NCBI GenBank assembly: GCA_038206765.1
Contig: JBBRAM010000008.1
Location: 62,001 to 126,000, forward strand
Source of the DNA: UKL13-2 sp038206765
Lineage (GTDB): Bacteria > Pseudomonadota > Gammaproteobacteria > Burkholderiales > Usitatibacteraceae
DNA length: 64,000 nt
Direction of reading: 5' to 3'
The notes under the pieces are model-generated. The model was not told where the DNA came from, made no database searches, and saw only the letters and a program-made list of their open reading frames with translations. Positions 40,500-49,166 of the stretch are shown here, piece after piece. Position 1 is the first letter of the stretch; every line of letters begins with the position of its first letter. A program made the position numbers and the translations under genes.

Positions 40500-41654
40500 G
40501 TGAACCGACCCCAAATACCCCATGCCTCTTCCGATGCGTACGCTGGCCTCGAGCTGCTTGCAACAGCGATTCTGGTCTTGGACCGCGAGTTGATCGTGAT
40601 GTACGCCAACCCTGCCTGCGAAAATCTGTTTGCGTTTAGCCTCAATAGTGTGGCGGGTCATCCCCTGCAAAAGGCGCTGCCCGGCAATGCAGCGCTGTAC
40701 GCGATGCTGCAACAAGTACGTAAAAATAACGCCGGTTTTAATGAAAGCGAATTAACGCTTGATTTACCCGGCCATGCATCGCGCCAGGTCAGTTGCGTCG
40801 CCAGCCCAATGGATGGCGAGAAAATGGTGCTGGAGTGCCATCCGCTTGACCAACAGCTAAAAATCGCCCGTGAGGAAAAAATTCTGGAACACCAACAGCT
40901 CAACCGTGAGCTGATCCGCAATCTGGCACATGAAATTAAAAATCCGCTGGGCGGCATTCGCGGCTCGGCACAGTTGTTGGAGCGTGAGCTAACAGATTTG
41001 CTATCCCACACCAACGGACACGATCTGCGTGCCGATTTGTGTGAATACACCCAAGTAATCGTCAAAGAAGCGGATCGGTTGCAAGCGCTTATGGATCGGC
41101 TGCTGACACCGCACCGTCGCCCCAAAATGGGTCAAGTCAATATTCACGAGGTGTTGGAACGGGTGCGCGCGTTGGTCCTTGCTGAGTTTCCCGACAACAT
41201 CACCGTAAAGCGGGATTACGACACCAGCCTGCCCGAGCTTTATGCTGATCTTGAGCCGCTGATCCAAGCACTACTCAACGTCACCCGCAACGCCGCACAG
41301 GCGATGCAGGGCAGCGGCGAAATACAGCTAGTGACCCGCATTGCGCGGCAAGTCACACTCGCCAAAAACCGTTACCGCCACGCGGTCATGATCCACATTA
41401 TCGATAATGGACCTGGCGTGCCTGACAACTTACAAGACAAAGTGTTCTATCCCTTGGTGTCCGGCCGTGAAGGCGGCACCGGTTTGGGGCTATCGCTTGC
41501 GCAAAATTTTATAAACCAGCACCACGGCATTATCGAGTTTGAGAGCCAACCAAATCGCACCTGCTTCAGCATTTTATTACCGGTTATTGATGCACCAGCA
41601 CGCGCCGTTAACGGCGCACCCAACCCCGTCATCCAACCGATGCCGACAAAATAA
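40500..41654 (+). CDS. ntrB: Nitrogen sensor kinase NtrB (GlnL)
   Basis: About 384 residues. The start is uncertain: GTG at 40500 or TTG at 40491, neither with a good ribosome site. An N-terminal PAS domain (GLELLATAILVLDRELIVMY) is followed by the H-box with the phosphoacceptor His in IRNLAHEIKNPLGGIRGSAQ. The ATPase part has the N-box ALLNVTRNAAQAMQG, then IIDNGPGVPD and GGTGLGLSLAQNFINQHHG. NtrB is cytoplasmic and phosphorylates NtrC when nitrogen is short, under PII control. It is 48 bases upstream of ntrC and has a sigma-54 promoter, suggesting autoregulation. Confidence 0.93.
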   Translation: MNRPQIPHASSDAYAGLELLATAILVLDRELIVMYANPACENLFAFSLNSVAGHPLQKALPGNAALYAMLQQVRKNNAGFNESELTLDLPGHASRQVSCVASPMDGEKMVLECHPLDQQLKIAREEKILEHQQLNRELIRNLAHEIKNPLGGIRGSAQLLERELTDLLSHTNGHDLRADLCEYTQVIVKEADRLQALMDRLLTPHRRPKMGQVNIHEVLERVRALVLAEFPDNITVKRDYDTSLPELYADLEPLIQALLNVTRNAAQAMQGSGEIQLVTRIARQVTLAKNRYRHAVMIHIIDNGPGVPDNLQDKVFYPLVSGREGGTGLGLSLAQNFINQHHGIIEFESQPNRTCFSILLPVIDAPARAVNGAPNPVIQPMPTK

Positions 41655-41702
41655 AGGCGTTTGCACCAAAAGTGCCAACGCCCGAGACGATAGAAAGAGT
41701 TC

Positions 41703-43139
41703 ATGAAACCAGTTTGGATTATTGACGACGATAAAAGCATCCGTTGGGTGATCGAAAAAGCGTTATCGCGGGAAGCGATTGCTTACAAATCATTTGTCTC
41801 GGCACAAGAGGGCATGGACAGTCTTGACGTGGACGATATCGAGGCCACACCGCAAGTCGTGATTAGCGACATCCGTATGCCGGGCGCATCGGGATTGGAT
41901 TTTATGCAGATGCTTAAAACCAAGCTGCCCGCCACGCCGATCATCATCATGACGGCGTATTCCGATTTGGAAAGCGCCGTCGCCGCATTCCAAGGCGGCG
42001 CGTATGAATATCTACCGAAGCCTTTCGACGTCGATCATGCGGTCGAGTTGATTCGTCGTGCGCTTGATGAAAGCATACGCTTGGATCAGCACACCCCGCT
42101 AGCCGAGGTCAGTGCATCGGCACCGGAAATTTTGGGCGCAGCGCACGCCATGCAAGAAGTGTTTCGCGCGATTGGCCGACTCTCGCAATCACACGCCACG
42201 GTGATGATCACTGGTGAATCGGGCTCCGGCAAAGAATTGGTTGCACACGCTTTGCACCGGCACAGCCCGCGTGCGCACAAGCCCTTCATTGCGATCAACA
42301 CCGCTGCGATTCCGAAAGATTTATTGGAAAGCGAATTATTTGGCCATGAACGCGGCGCATTTACCGGTGCTGCCACCACGCGGCGCGGGCGGTTTGAGCA
42401 GGCCGAAGGCGGTACTTTATTTTTAGATGAAATTGGCGATATGCCAGCTGAATTACAAACGCGCCTGCTGCGCGTTTTATCCGACGGCCAATACTACAAA
42501 GTAGGCGGCCACACCCCGATGACCGCCAATGTACGCGTGATTGCGGCAACCCATCAAGACTTGGAAGCGCGTGTTAAACAGGGATTATTCCGCGAAGATT
42601 TATTCCATCGCTTAAACGTAATCCGACTGCGTTTACCATCGCTGCGTGAACGGCGCGAAGATATTCCGCTGCTGATCAAACATTTTTTAGCCAAGAGTGC
42701 GCGTGAACTCAAAACAGAAACCAAACAGCTTTCAACGGTGGCACTTCATTTTTTGAGTCAACAAGACTTTCCCGGCAATGTGCGTCAGCTCGAAAATTTA
42801 TGCCACTGGATTACCGTCATGGCGCCGGGGCAAATGGTTGAGGTCGGCGATCTGCCACCCGACGTGCGCGGCGATGGCAGCAAAGCCAGCAGCAGCGCCA
42901 ATAGCGATTGGAGACGCGCACTCGAGCGCGAAGTGACCGCCTCGCTAGGACGCGGCGAGAAGGATGTTTACGATGTACTCAACCGCAGCTTTGAGTCCGC
43001 GCTGATTGTGAAAGCGTTGGAGCATACAGGCGGGCGGAAAATCGAAGCAGCGACATTATTGGGAATCGGAAGAAATACGTTAACGCGTAAAATTCAGGAG
43101 TTGAATTTGGATGTTGGCGGGATGGAAAAAGAGGAGTAA
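41703..43139 (+). CDS. ntrC: Nitrogen regulator NtrC (GlnG), sigma-54 activator
   Basis: 478 residues. Receiver domain with WIIDDDKSIRWV and the phosphoacceptor Asp in QVVISDIRMPGASGLDF; AAA+ domain with Walker A GESGSGKELVA, the sigma-54 contact loop GAFTGA, Walker B GGTLFLDEIGDMP and the R-finger region FREDLFHRLNVIRLRLPSL; Fis-type helix-turn-helix at the end (GRKIEAATLLGIGRNTLTRK). Phospho-NtrC activates glnA and other nitrogen genes. The gene ends just before copy C of the dispersed repeat. Confidence 0.97.
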   Translation: MKPVWIIDDDKSIRWVIEKALSREAIAYKSFVSAQEGMDSLDVDDIEATPQVVISDIRMPGASGLDFMQMLKTKLPATPIIIMTAYSDLESAVAAFQGGAYEYLPKPFDVDHAVELIRRALDESIRLDQHTPLAEVSASAPEILGAAHAMQEVFRAIGRLSQSHATVMITGESGSGKELVAHALHRHSPRAHKPFIAINTAAIPKDLLESELFGHERGAFTGAATTRRGRFEQAEGGTLFLDEIGDMPAELQTRLLRVLSDGQYYKVGGHTPMTANVRVIAATHQDLEARVKQGLFREDLFHRLNVIRLRLPSLRERREDIPLLIKHFLAKSARELKTETKQLSTVALHFLSQQDFPGNVRQLENLCHWITVMAPGQMVEVGDLPPDVRGDGSKASSSANSDWRRALEREVTASLGRGEKDVYDVLNRSFESALIVKALEHTGGRKIEAATLLGIGRNTLTRKIQELNLDVGGMEKEE

Positions 43140-43151
43140 ATAAAGTCCAAG

Positions 43152-43187
43152 AAACTGCCAAACTCTAGCACTGGCGCGGCGTTTCAG
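43152..43187. repeat. Dispersed intergenic repeat, copy C
   Basis: AAACTGCCAAACTCTAG followed by CACTGGCGCGGCGTTTCAG. It lies between convergent ntrC and the ABC permease gene, and overlaps the permease stop codon. It shares its left half with copy B and its right half with copy D. Confidence 0.7.
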
Positions 43188-43984
43188 ATGGTTTCACTCT
43201 GTCCCGGCCGCCACTTCAACAATCGGTTTTCAGCAAACGTGACCACATAATCGAGCAGCAATGCAAACACCGTTAACACCAAAATGCCTGCAAAGACGGT
43301 GTTGATATCGAATGTGCCTTCGGCTTGGTGGATTAGGTAGCCGATGCCTTTGGCACTCCCCAAGTACTCGCCGACAACTGCGCCGACGAACGCCATGCCA
43401 ACGGAGGTGTGCAGGCTGGAGAACACCCAGGATGTAGCTGATGGCAGATACACATGGCGCAACAATTGCGATTGCGATGCGCCCAACATACGGACGTTGT
43501 TGAGCACCACGGGTGAGACTTCTTTTACGCCTTGGTACACGTTGAAAAAAACGATGAAAAAAACCAGCGTCACGCCGAGTGCTACTTTTGACCAAATACC
43601 CAGTCCAAACCAGACCATGAAAATCGGTGCCAAGATCACGCGCGGCATTGCGTTGGCAGCTTTGATATAAGGGTCAGCGATTTGCGATGCGAGTGGGCTT
43701 AAGCCCAACCACAGCCCAACGGCTAAGCCAAGCAACGTGCCGATGCCGAACGCGAGTACGGTTTCGATCATGGTCACCCACAGGTGTGGATAAATTTCGC
43801 CTTCTAAAAACCAAATCCAAATGACTTTAAAAATTCGCAGCGGCTCGCCGAAAAAGAACGCCGCTTTGTCATCGTTTTCAAAATAGAAGGTGGGAAGTAG
43901 ACCGGGCGCGGTGAACAAATGCCAAAATGCGAAGAGCGTAATGAGCAGGGCTATCTGCCAGAACCAAAGAGGCGTTTTTTTCAT
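43184..43984 (-). CDS. ABC transporter permease, NitT/TauT (SsuC/TauC) type
   Basis: 266 residues with about six membrane helices. The EAA-loop sequence GVKEVSPVVLNNVRMLGASQ and the N-terminal TAFWHLF-like region are typical of BPD_transp_1 permeases of the nitrate/taurine/sulfonate family. Downstream order on the minus strand is binding protein, ATPase, permease, so this is the last gene of a three-gene importer. The substrate cannot be read from the sequence. Proximity to ntrBC makes a nitrogen compound possible. Confidence 0.88.
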   Translation of the reverse strand: MKKTPLWFWQIALLITLFAFWHLFTAPGLLPTFYFENDDKAAFFFGEPLRIFKVIWIWFLEGEIYPHLWVTMIETVLAFGIGTLLGLAVGLWLGLSPLASQIADPYIKAANAMPRVILAPIFMVWFGLGIWSKVALGVTLVFFIVFFNVYQGVKEVSPVVLNNVRMLGASQSQLLRHVYLPSATSWVFSSLHTSVGMAFVGAVVGEYLGSAKGIGYLIHQAEGTFDINTVFAGILVLTVFALLLDYVVTFAENRLLKWRPGQSETI

Positions 43985-43997
43985 AGGATACGTCCCA

Positions 43998-44828
43998 TCA
44001 ACCCACCAGCTTATTCTTCGTTTGCTGATAGCCCTTTAGTACTTCTTCTTTCATCGCACTCCATATCTGCTCGTGGAGTTCTAAAAATCGCGGCGTCATG
44101 CGGATTTCGGCGACATCTCTGGGGCGCGGCAGATCGATCACGAATTCGCCAATCGGCTGTGTGGCGGGACCGGCCGACAAGACAATGACGCGATCTGATA
44201 GCGAGATTGCCTCTTCCAAATCGTGCGTAATAAAAAGCACGGACTTTTTATCAGCCTCCCAAAGTTGCAGCAGTTCATTTTCCATGAGCTGCCGCGTCTG
44301 AATATCAAGTGCGGAGAAGGGTTCATCCATCAACATGATTTTTGGATTGAGGATCAGCATTTGCGCGAGTGCTACACGCTTGCGCATGCCGCCCGAAAGC
44401 TGATGCGGGTAGCGTGCACCGAAGCCGGCTAGTCCGACGCGCTCTAGCCATGCCTCGCCTTGTCGTATCGCATCTAGTTTTTCAACGCCGCGAAATTCAA
44501 GTCCTACAATCACGTTATCGAGCGCGGAGCGCCACGGCATAAGCGACTCGGCTTGGAACATATAGCCGGCTTTGGTATTGATTCCATTCAGCGGCTCGCC
44601 AAATATTTTTACTTCACCCAACGATTGGCGCAGCAAACCTGCCGCAATATTGAGCAGCGTGGATTTGCCGCAACCGGTAGGACCAACGACGGATACAAAT
44701 TCGCCGTCGGCGATTTGCAGCGTGGTGTTTTTGACCGCGTTGTAGCCGTTCGTGCGACTTGAGTGCTCCCATCCACTCGCGAACGTGACCGAAATATCGT
44801 CCAATGTAAGTGCCGCCACCATGGCCAT
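43998..44828 (-). CDS. ABC transporter ATP-binding protein, NitT/TauT type
   Basis: 276 residues. Walker A is VVGPTGCGKSTLLNI, the Q-loop AGYMFQAESLMPW, the ABC signature HQLSGGMRKRVALAQML and Walker B KIMLMDEPFSALDIQT, followed by a switch His in LFITHDLEEAISLSD. This is the SsuB/TauB/NrtD branch. It powers import together with the permease 13 bases downstream. Start could be at the first ATG (44828) or the ATG two codons later. Confidence 0.92.
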   Translation of the reverse strand: MAMVAALTLDDISVTFASGWEHSSRTNGYNAVKNTTLQIADGEFVSVVGPTGCGKSTLLNIAAGLLRQSLGEVKIFGEPLNGINTKAGYMFQAESLMPWRSALDNVIVGLEFRGVEKLDAIRQGEAWLERVGLAGFGARYPHQLSGGMRKRVALAQMLILNPKIMLMDEPFSALDIQTRQLMENELLQLWEADKKSVLFITHDLEEAISLSDRVIVLSAGPATQPIGEFVIDLPRPRDVAEIRMTPRFLELHEQIWSAMKEEVLKGYQQTKNKLVG

Positions 44829-44839
44829 TTTTAGTCAAT

Positions 44840-44865
44840 CGCTAGCACTGGAGCGGCGTTTGAGC
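44840..44865. repeat. Dispersed intergenic repeat, partial copy D
   Basis: CTAGCACTGGAGCGGCGTTT differs from the right half of copy C at one base. The left AAACT part is missing. It lies between the ATPase and binding-protein genes of the ABC operon (gap 44829-44937). Confidence 0.55.
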
Positions 44866-44937
44866 AGAAAATGGCTGAAGAGGCCCGTCGATAGCGGTGT
44901 TTTAATACTAATTTCGGCATTTCTTGCTTACTCGAGA

Positions 44938-45978
44938 TTATTTATATTTCGCGTCGGCTTTCACCACAAACCGGTTATCAAACGTCTGCTCGAGCTTTAT
45001 CGCATCACCTGCCGCCATCACCGAGGGCTCAAATTGCTTCAACACTTTGTAGACGTTCTGGGCGGCCTTTAATGTCATCTGCCCGTCGGTGGAATAGCCG
45101 ATCATGTTTTTTAACAGCGCTTGTTTATAGAGCGAACGGTTGCCGGACAAATACGCTTCCGGCACCACCGCCATGATTTGTTCCGGGGTGGCTTTGGCTA
45201 ACCAGCGAAGCGACCGGACCATTGCATTCACGACGGCTTGCGTAGTTTGCGGATTTTTCTGGATGAACTCATCGGTCGCATAAATACAGGAAGCCAAATA
45301 ATCGCCGCCGTATAACTCTTTCATGCCGCGCTCGGTACGGCTATCGGCGACTGCCACATATTTACCGCTAGCCTCCAGCTGGCTAATCACGGGATCAAGA
45401 TTCGACATGGCGTCTAGCTCGCCTTTATCCATCGCGGCGACCGCACCTGCGCCGGCACCTGTGCCGACGATGGAAACGTCGGTTGGCTTCAAACCTTCTT
45501 TGGCGAGCAAATTATTAATGAACATATTGGTTGATGATCCGGGCGCGGTGACACCGATTTTTAAGCCCTTTAAATCTTTAGCAGATTTATATTTTGCCGC
45601 TTTGTCTTTGGGCATCACGAGCGCGATAGATGAAAAATTTGCCTGCAACACAACAGCCTTGATCGGCTGCTTTTTGGCTTGCATATTGATGGTGTGCTCG
45701 AACGCCCCGGAGACTAAATCTGCGCTGCCACCGACCAGCGCCTGTAACGCTTTAGCGCCGCCCGCGAAATCGGGAATTTCTACCTCCAAGCCTTCGTCTT
45801 TAAAATACCCTTGGCGTTCGGCGATGGTCAGCGGCAAATAATAGAAGAGGCTTTTGCCACCGACAGCGATGGTGACTTTTTTCTTTTCTAGCGCTTGCGC
45901 ATGCGCCAGAGTGCTAGCAAAAATGGCGGCAGCGCTCATTGCTATTGCCATTGCTATTAACATTATTTTTTTAATCAT
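44938..45978 (-). CDS. ABC transporter substrate-binding protein, NitT/TauT family
   Basis: 346 residues from the ATG at 45978, which follows GGGGGCGG and begins the signal peptide (IMLIAMAIAMSAAAIFASTL, cleavage after AHA). The upstream in-frame start at 46005 is less likely. The fold matches NMT1/THI5/SsuA-type binding proteins (FYYLPLTIAERQGYFKDEGL, then GLKIGVTAPGSSTNMFINNL). Periplasmic; delivers the ligand to the permease pair encoded downstream. The ligand is unknown; sulfonates, nitrate-like anions and pyrimidine precursors are all used by this family. Confidence 0.88.
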   Translation of the reverse strand: MIKKIMLIAMAIAMSAAAIFASTLAHAQALEKKKVTIAVGGKSLFYYLPLTIAERQGYFKDEGLEVEIPDFAGGAKALQALVGGSADLVSGAFEHTINMQAKKQPIKAVVLQANFSSIALVMPKDKAAKYKSAKDLKGLKIGVTAPGSSTNMFINNLLAKEGLKPTDVSIVGTGAGAGAVAAMDKGELDAMSNLDPVISQLEASGKYVAVADSRTERGMKELYGGDYLASCIYATDEFIQKNPQTTQAVVNAMVRSLRWLAKATPEQIMAVVPEAYLSGNRSLYKQALLKNMIGYSTDGQMTLKAAQNVYKVLKQFEPSVMAAGDAIKLEQTFDNRFVVKADAKYK

Positions 45979-46031
45979 TTCCGCCCCCAAGTGTGATTCA
46001 TCCATGGTGATGCATCAATTGCTGCTGCCAA

Positions 46032-46778
46032 TTAAAACCGAAAGCCCACCTTCGCAGATACGCTGCTCACGCCACCCAATTTTTCAGCTTCGATGGCGAA
46101 ATTGGCCGTTAAGAAATTCGCGTTCACCCCGACAAAAACGCGAGAATCGGTTGCGGTGACATCGGTGAGCCTTCCGACTTTCGGTGCGCCGGAAATGCGC
46201 ACACTGCCAACGCCCGCATAGGGCGTGATAAAAGTAAGTTTTTTCGACACCATTGCGTCGACCGCAACTGTGGATAAATTCAATTGCGAAACGCCAGTTG
46301 CTTTGCTGCCCGATAAGCGCAGCGCAACAGACGGCGTTGTCAGCCCGTCTTCAATCACCTGATAGCGCACCTCACCCCCTATAAGCGATGCGTCAATACC
46401 GGACACGCGGCTAACAAATGCGCCAATATCAAAACCGCCCGGAAGCCCTTTATGGACGTGCAACTTGGGGATAAACAGGTTCGACGTATCACCCCCACCC
46501 GCTTGTTTTAAAATGCCCGAATTTTCGATTTTGGATTGGGTTACCTCAAGACCAACATCAAACCCGGTGATGCCCAGGCTGTTGCCGGGCGTCACGCCGC
46601 GATAGGCGGCCGCCGCGCCGATGTCTTTTGTCAGTTTTCTGAATTGATCTTGCGAGAGGCTTTGCAGGCTATCTAGCCCGCTTGCCTGCACGGTGCATGA
46701 GAGTGCTGATAACGTGCCAGCGACAACAATGGTCGCAACGCTTGAAATACGTTTAGTACAGAATGAATTTTGCAACAT
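46032..46778 (-). CDS. Predicted outer-membrane beta-barrel protein
   Basis: 248 residues from the ATG at 46778 (AGGAG upstream); an in-frame ATG at 46793 is possible. A signal peptide ends near TVQASG. Amphipathic strands (GFDVGLEVTQSKIEN, PGGFDIGAFVSRVSG, ASLIGGEVRYQVI, FAIEAEKLGGVSSVSAKVGF) and a terminal Phe (VGFRF) indicate a small barrel inserted by BAM. The family is not recognised with certainty. It lies 53 bases upstream of the ABC binding-protein gene on the same strand, so it could be the outer-membrane channel for the same substrate. Confidence 0.7.
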   Translation of the reverse strand: MLQNSFCTKRISSVATIVVAGTLSALSCTVQASGLDSLQSLSQDQFRKLTKDIGAAAAYRGVTPGNSLGITGFDVGLEVTQSKIENSGILKQAGGGDTSNLFIPKLHVHKGLPGGFDIGAFVSRVSGIDASLIGGEVRYQVIEDGLTTPSVALRLSGSKATGVSQLNLSTVAVDAMVSKKLTFITPYAGVGSVRISGAPKVGRLTDVTATDSRVFVGVNANFLTANFAIEAEKLGGVSSVSAKVGFRF

Positions 46779-46844
46779 GATGCTCCTGAACAATTAAGTG
46801 GTTTTGGCATCGCAGTAAATATGTCCGCGTGCGCTCCGGTTTTG

Positions 46845-47822
46845 CTACGTTGTGTACAACTTGTCGGGAACGGCATGCAGATGCATCGTCTTACCGGCTT
46901 TCACCACTTGGCCGGGCACATCATGGCCAACGATCATTGGTATTTTGACGGCAGCCGCGAGCAATAGTTCTAGATCAACGCCTGTATCAAAGCCTAAGTC
47001 TTGTAACATGTTCACGCAATCTTCGGTGCAAATATTGCCAGTGGCACCTGGCGCAAACGGGCAACCACCTAAACCAGCGATTGATGAATCATAGTGAATC
47101 ACGCCCGCTGTAATGCCGGCAATGACATTCGCCAAGCCCATGCCGCGCGTGTTGTGGAAGTGCAGCGTGATTTCGGTTTGGGGAAAACGCTTCACCGCCT
47201 CGCGCATCATGCGCTCAACTTGGCGCGGATTAGCCATGCCAGTGGTGTCGGCAAACGTTAGCGCATCAAAACCCAGCGTCAAATAGTGCGCGGCAAAATC
47301 AAGCACACGATCCTCTTGCACCTCACCTTCAAAGGGGCAACCGAAGGATGTAGAGAGCGTACCGTTGAGCTTAATGCCAGCCGCTTTAGCCATTGGCACC
47401 ATGATCGCAAAATCTGCCAGCGATTGTGCCGTGGTGCGCTTGACGTTCGCCATATTGTGCGTCTCGGAAACCGACATAAAGAGATTCATCTCATCAATTT
47501 TGGCACCCGATTGATGGCAGGCGACGGCGCGCTCCATCCCTTTTAAGTTTGGCGTGATTGCGGAGTAAATCACATTGGGTATGCGCTCAATATTGGCCAA
47601 CACTGCTTCTGCATCGGCCATGTTCGGCACAAACTTCGGATGCACAAATGAAGCGGCTTCGATTTTGGCGACGCCGGTTTTCGATAACTGGTCAATGAAG
47701 GCGATTTTGGTTTCAGTGCGAATAATATTTTTTTCAATCTGGAAGCCGTCGCGAACACCCACTTCGTTGATGTAGAGGCGTTGCATGGGTTGCTCGCTGT
47801 GTGTCCTGCCTGCATGGTTCAT
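46845..47822 (-). CDS. Hydroxymethylglutaryl-CoA lyase family protein
   Basis: 325 residues from the ATG at 47822, one base overlapping the CoA-transferase stop (TGATG) and preceded by GAGGAA; a start at 47786 would also keep the domain whole. The DRE-TIM barrel signature VGVRDGFQIEKNIIRTETKI supplies the metal-site Arg-Asp, and GLGGCPFAPGATGNICTEDC has the catalytic Cys. Such enzymes cleave HMG-CoA to acetyl-CoA and acetoacetate; relatives cleave citramalyl-CoA. Coupling to a class III CoA-transferase suggests activation and cleavage of a free branched dicarboxylate. Confidence 0.9.
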   Translation of the reverse strand: MNHAGRTHSEQPMQRLYINEVGVRDGFQIEKNIIRTETKIAFIDQLSKTGVAKIEAASFVHPKFVPNMADAEAVLANIERIPNVIYSAITPNLKGMERAVACHQSGAKIDEMNLFMSVSETHNMANVKRTTAQSLADFAIMVPMAKAAGIKLNGTLSTSFGCPFEGEVQEDRVLDFAAHYLTLGFDALTFADTTGMANPRQVERMMREAVKRFPQTEITLHFHNTRGMGLANVIAGITAGVIHYDSSIAGLGGCPFAPGATGNICTEDCVNMLQDLGFDTGVDLELLLAAAVKIPMIVGHDVPGQVVKAGKTMHLHAVPDKLYTT

Positions 47823-49096
47823 CAAATGATTCCTCGGGTTTTGAGTTGCGCTTGGGTGTCGGTGTCAAAGCCGATACTTTGCAAAATTTCGGCGGTATGT
47901 TCGCCGAGTTTGGGGCCTATCCAACGCGTTTGCCCCGGCGTTTCGGAGAGTTTCGGAACAATGCCGGGCAACAACACTTCCGCGCTTTGGTTCGACGCAT
48001 GATTCAAAGAATGCTTTTCAATCATGCCGCGCGCTTGGAATTGCACGTCATTGACGATATCAGCAATCGAATAAATGCGCCCTGCTGGTACGTCGGCTTT
48101 TTCTAAAACCGCCAGAGCGGCATCGAGCGTATTGGTCTTTGTCCATGCGGCAATCGCATCATCGAGTTCTTGGGTTCGCGTGCTTCGACCGGCATTGTCT
48201 GCCAGCCGGGGGTCATTCCCCAAATCATCGCGGCCAATAGCAGTCATCATGCGTTTGAAAATTGAATCGCCATTGGCACCGATAACAATATATTGGCCGT
48301 CACCGCAACGATAAGTATTCGACGGGACGATCCCGGGTAGGCTCGCGCCTGTTCTTTCTCGTACAAAGCCGGTCATACCGTATTCGGGCAGCATCGATTC
48401 CATCATTGAAAATACAGCCTCGTATAATGCTACATCGACCACCTGCCCACGCCCTGAAGCATGGCGATGATGCAACGCCATCAGCGCGCCCATTGCACCG
48501 TACATGGCGGCCAGGGAATCACCGATTGAAATGCCAACCCTCACCGGCGCACGATCAGCATAACCTGTGATGTATCGCATCCCACCCATCGATTCGCCAA
48601 TCGCGCCAAAGCCAACGCGATCTTTGTAGGGCCCCGTTTGCCCGAAGCCGGATAGCCTGACCATGATGAGCTTCGGGTTTTCGGCGGATAACGCGTCGTA
48701 GCCTAAGCCCCATTTTTCTAGTGTACCGGGGCGGAAATTTTCAACCAGAATGTCGGCATCATTAATCAGTTTACGGGCAATTTCTTGCCCTTCTTTTTCG
48801 CGCAAATTGATCGTGACCGATTTCTTGTTTCGCGCTTGGGCGTACCACCACAGCGAGGTTTTTTCGCCGCCATCATCATGCAGCTTGCGCCATTTGCGGA
48901 GCGGGTCACCGCCCGAATTGCCACCGCCATCGCTCCCGTGGTCGGATTTGCCGGCTGGCGATTCTATCTTGATAATTTCCGCACCGAATTCAGCCAGTAG
49001 GCGCCCGCAGAACGGCCCGGCAATGAGTGTGCCCATTTCGACCACCTTTAAACCTGCTAGTGGTCCACCTGCGGCGTTTTGAGGGGGTTTAGACAT
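47822..49096 (-). CDS. CaiB/BaiF (class III) CoA-transferase
   Basis: 424 residues from the ATG at 49096 (MSKPPQNAAGGPLAGLKVVE); the in-frame start at 49252 adds a non-conserved stretch. Family III motifs are present: GTLIAGPFCGRLLAEFGAEI, DADILVENFRPGTLEKWGLG, and the active-site Asp in VRVGISIGDSLAAMYGAMGA. The enzyme moves CoA between a donor thioester and a carboxylic acid. It is fused in one transcript to an HMG-CoA lyase-like gene, reminiscent of dicarboxyl-CoA pathways (HMG, glutarate or itaconate/citramalate). The acid itself is inference. Confidence 0.9.
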   Translation of the reverse strand: MSKPPQNAAGGPLAGLKVVEMGTLIAGPFCGRLLAEFGAEIIKIESPAGKSDHGSDGGGNSGGDPLRKWRKLHDDGGEKTSLWWYAQARNKKSVTINLREKEGQEIARKLINDADILVENFRPGTLEKWGLGYDALSAENPKLIMVRLSGFGQTGPYKDRVGFGAIGESMGGMRYITGYADRAPVRVGISIGDSLAAMYGAMGALMALHHRHASGRGQVVDVALYEAVFSMMESMLPEYGMTGFVRERTGASLPGIVPSNTYRCGDGQYIVIGANGDSIFKRMMTAIGRDDLGNDPRLADNAGRSTRTQELDDAIAAWTKTNTLDAALAVLEKADVPAGRIYSIADIVNDVQFQARGMIEKHSLNHASNQSAEVLLPGIVPKLSETPGQTRWIGPKLGEHTAEILQSIGFDTDTQAQLKTRGII

Positions 49097-49166
49097 ATTG
49101 ATGAGGGGTAAGGGGTGGAATGGCGGTTTGTGAGGCGGTTTGTGAGGCAGTTTTCGGTGGCCCGCT

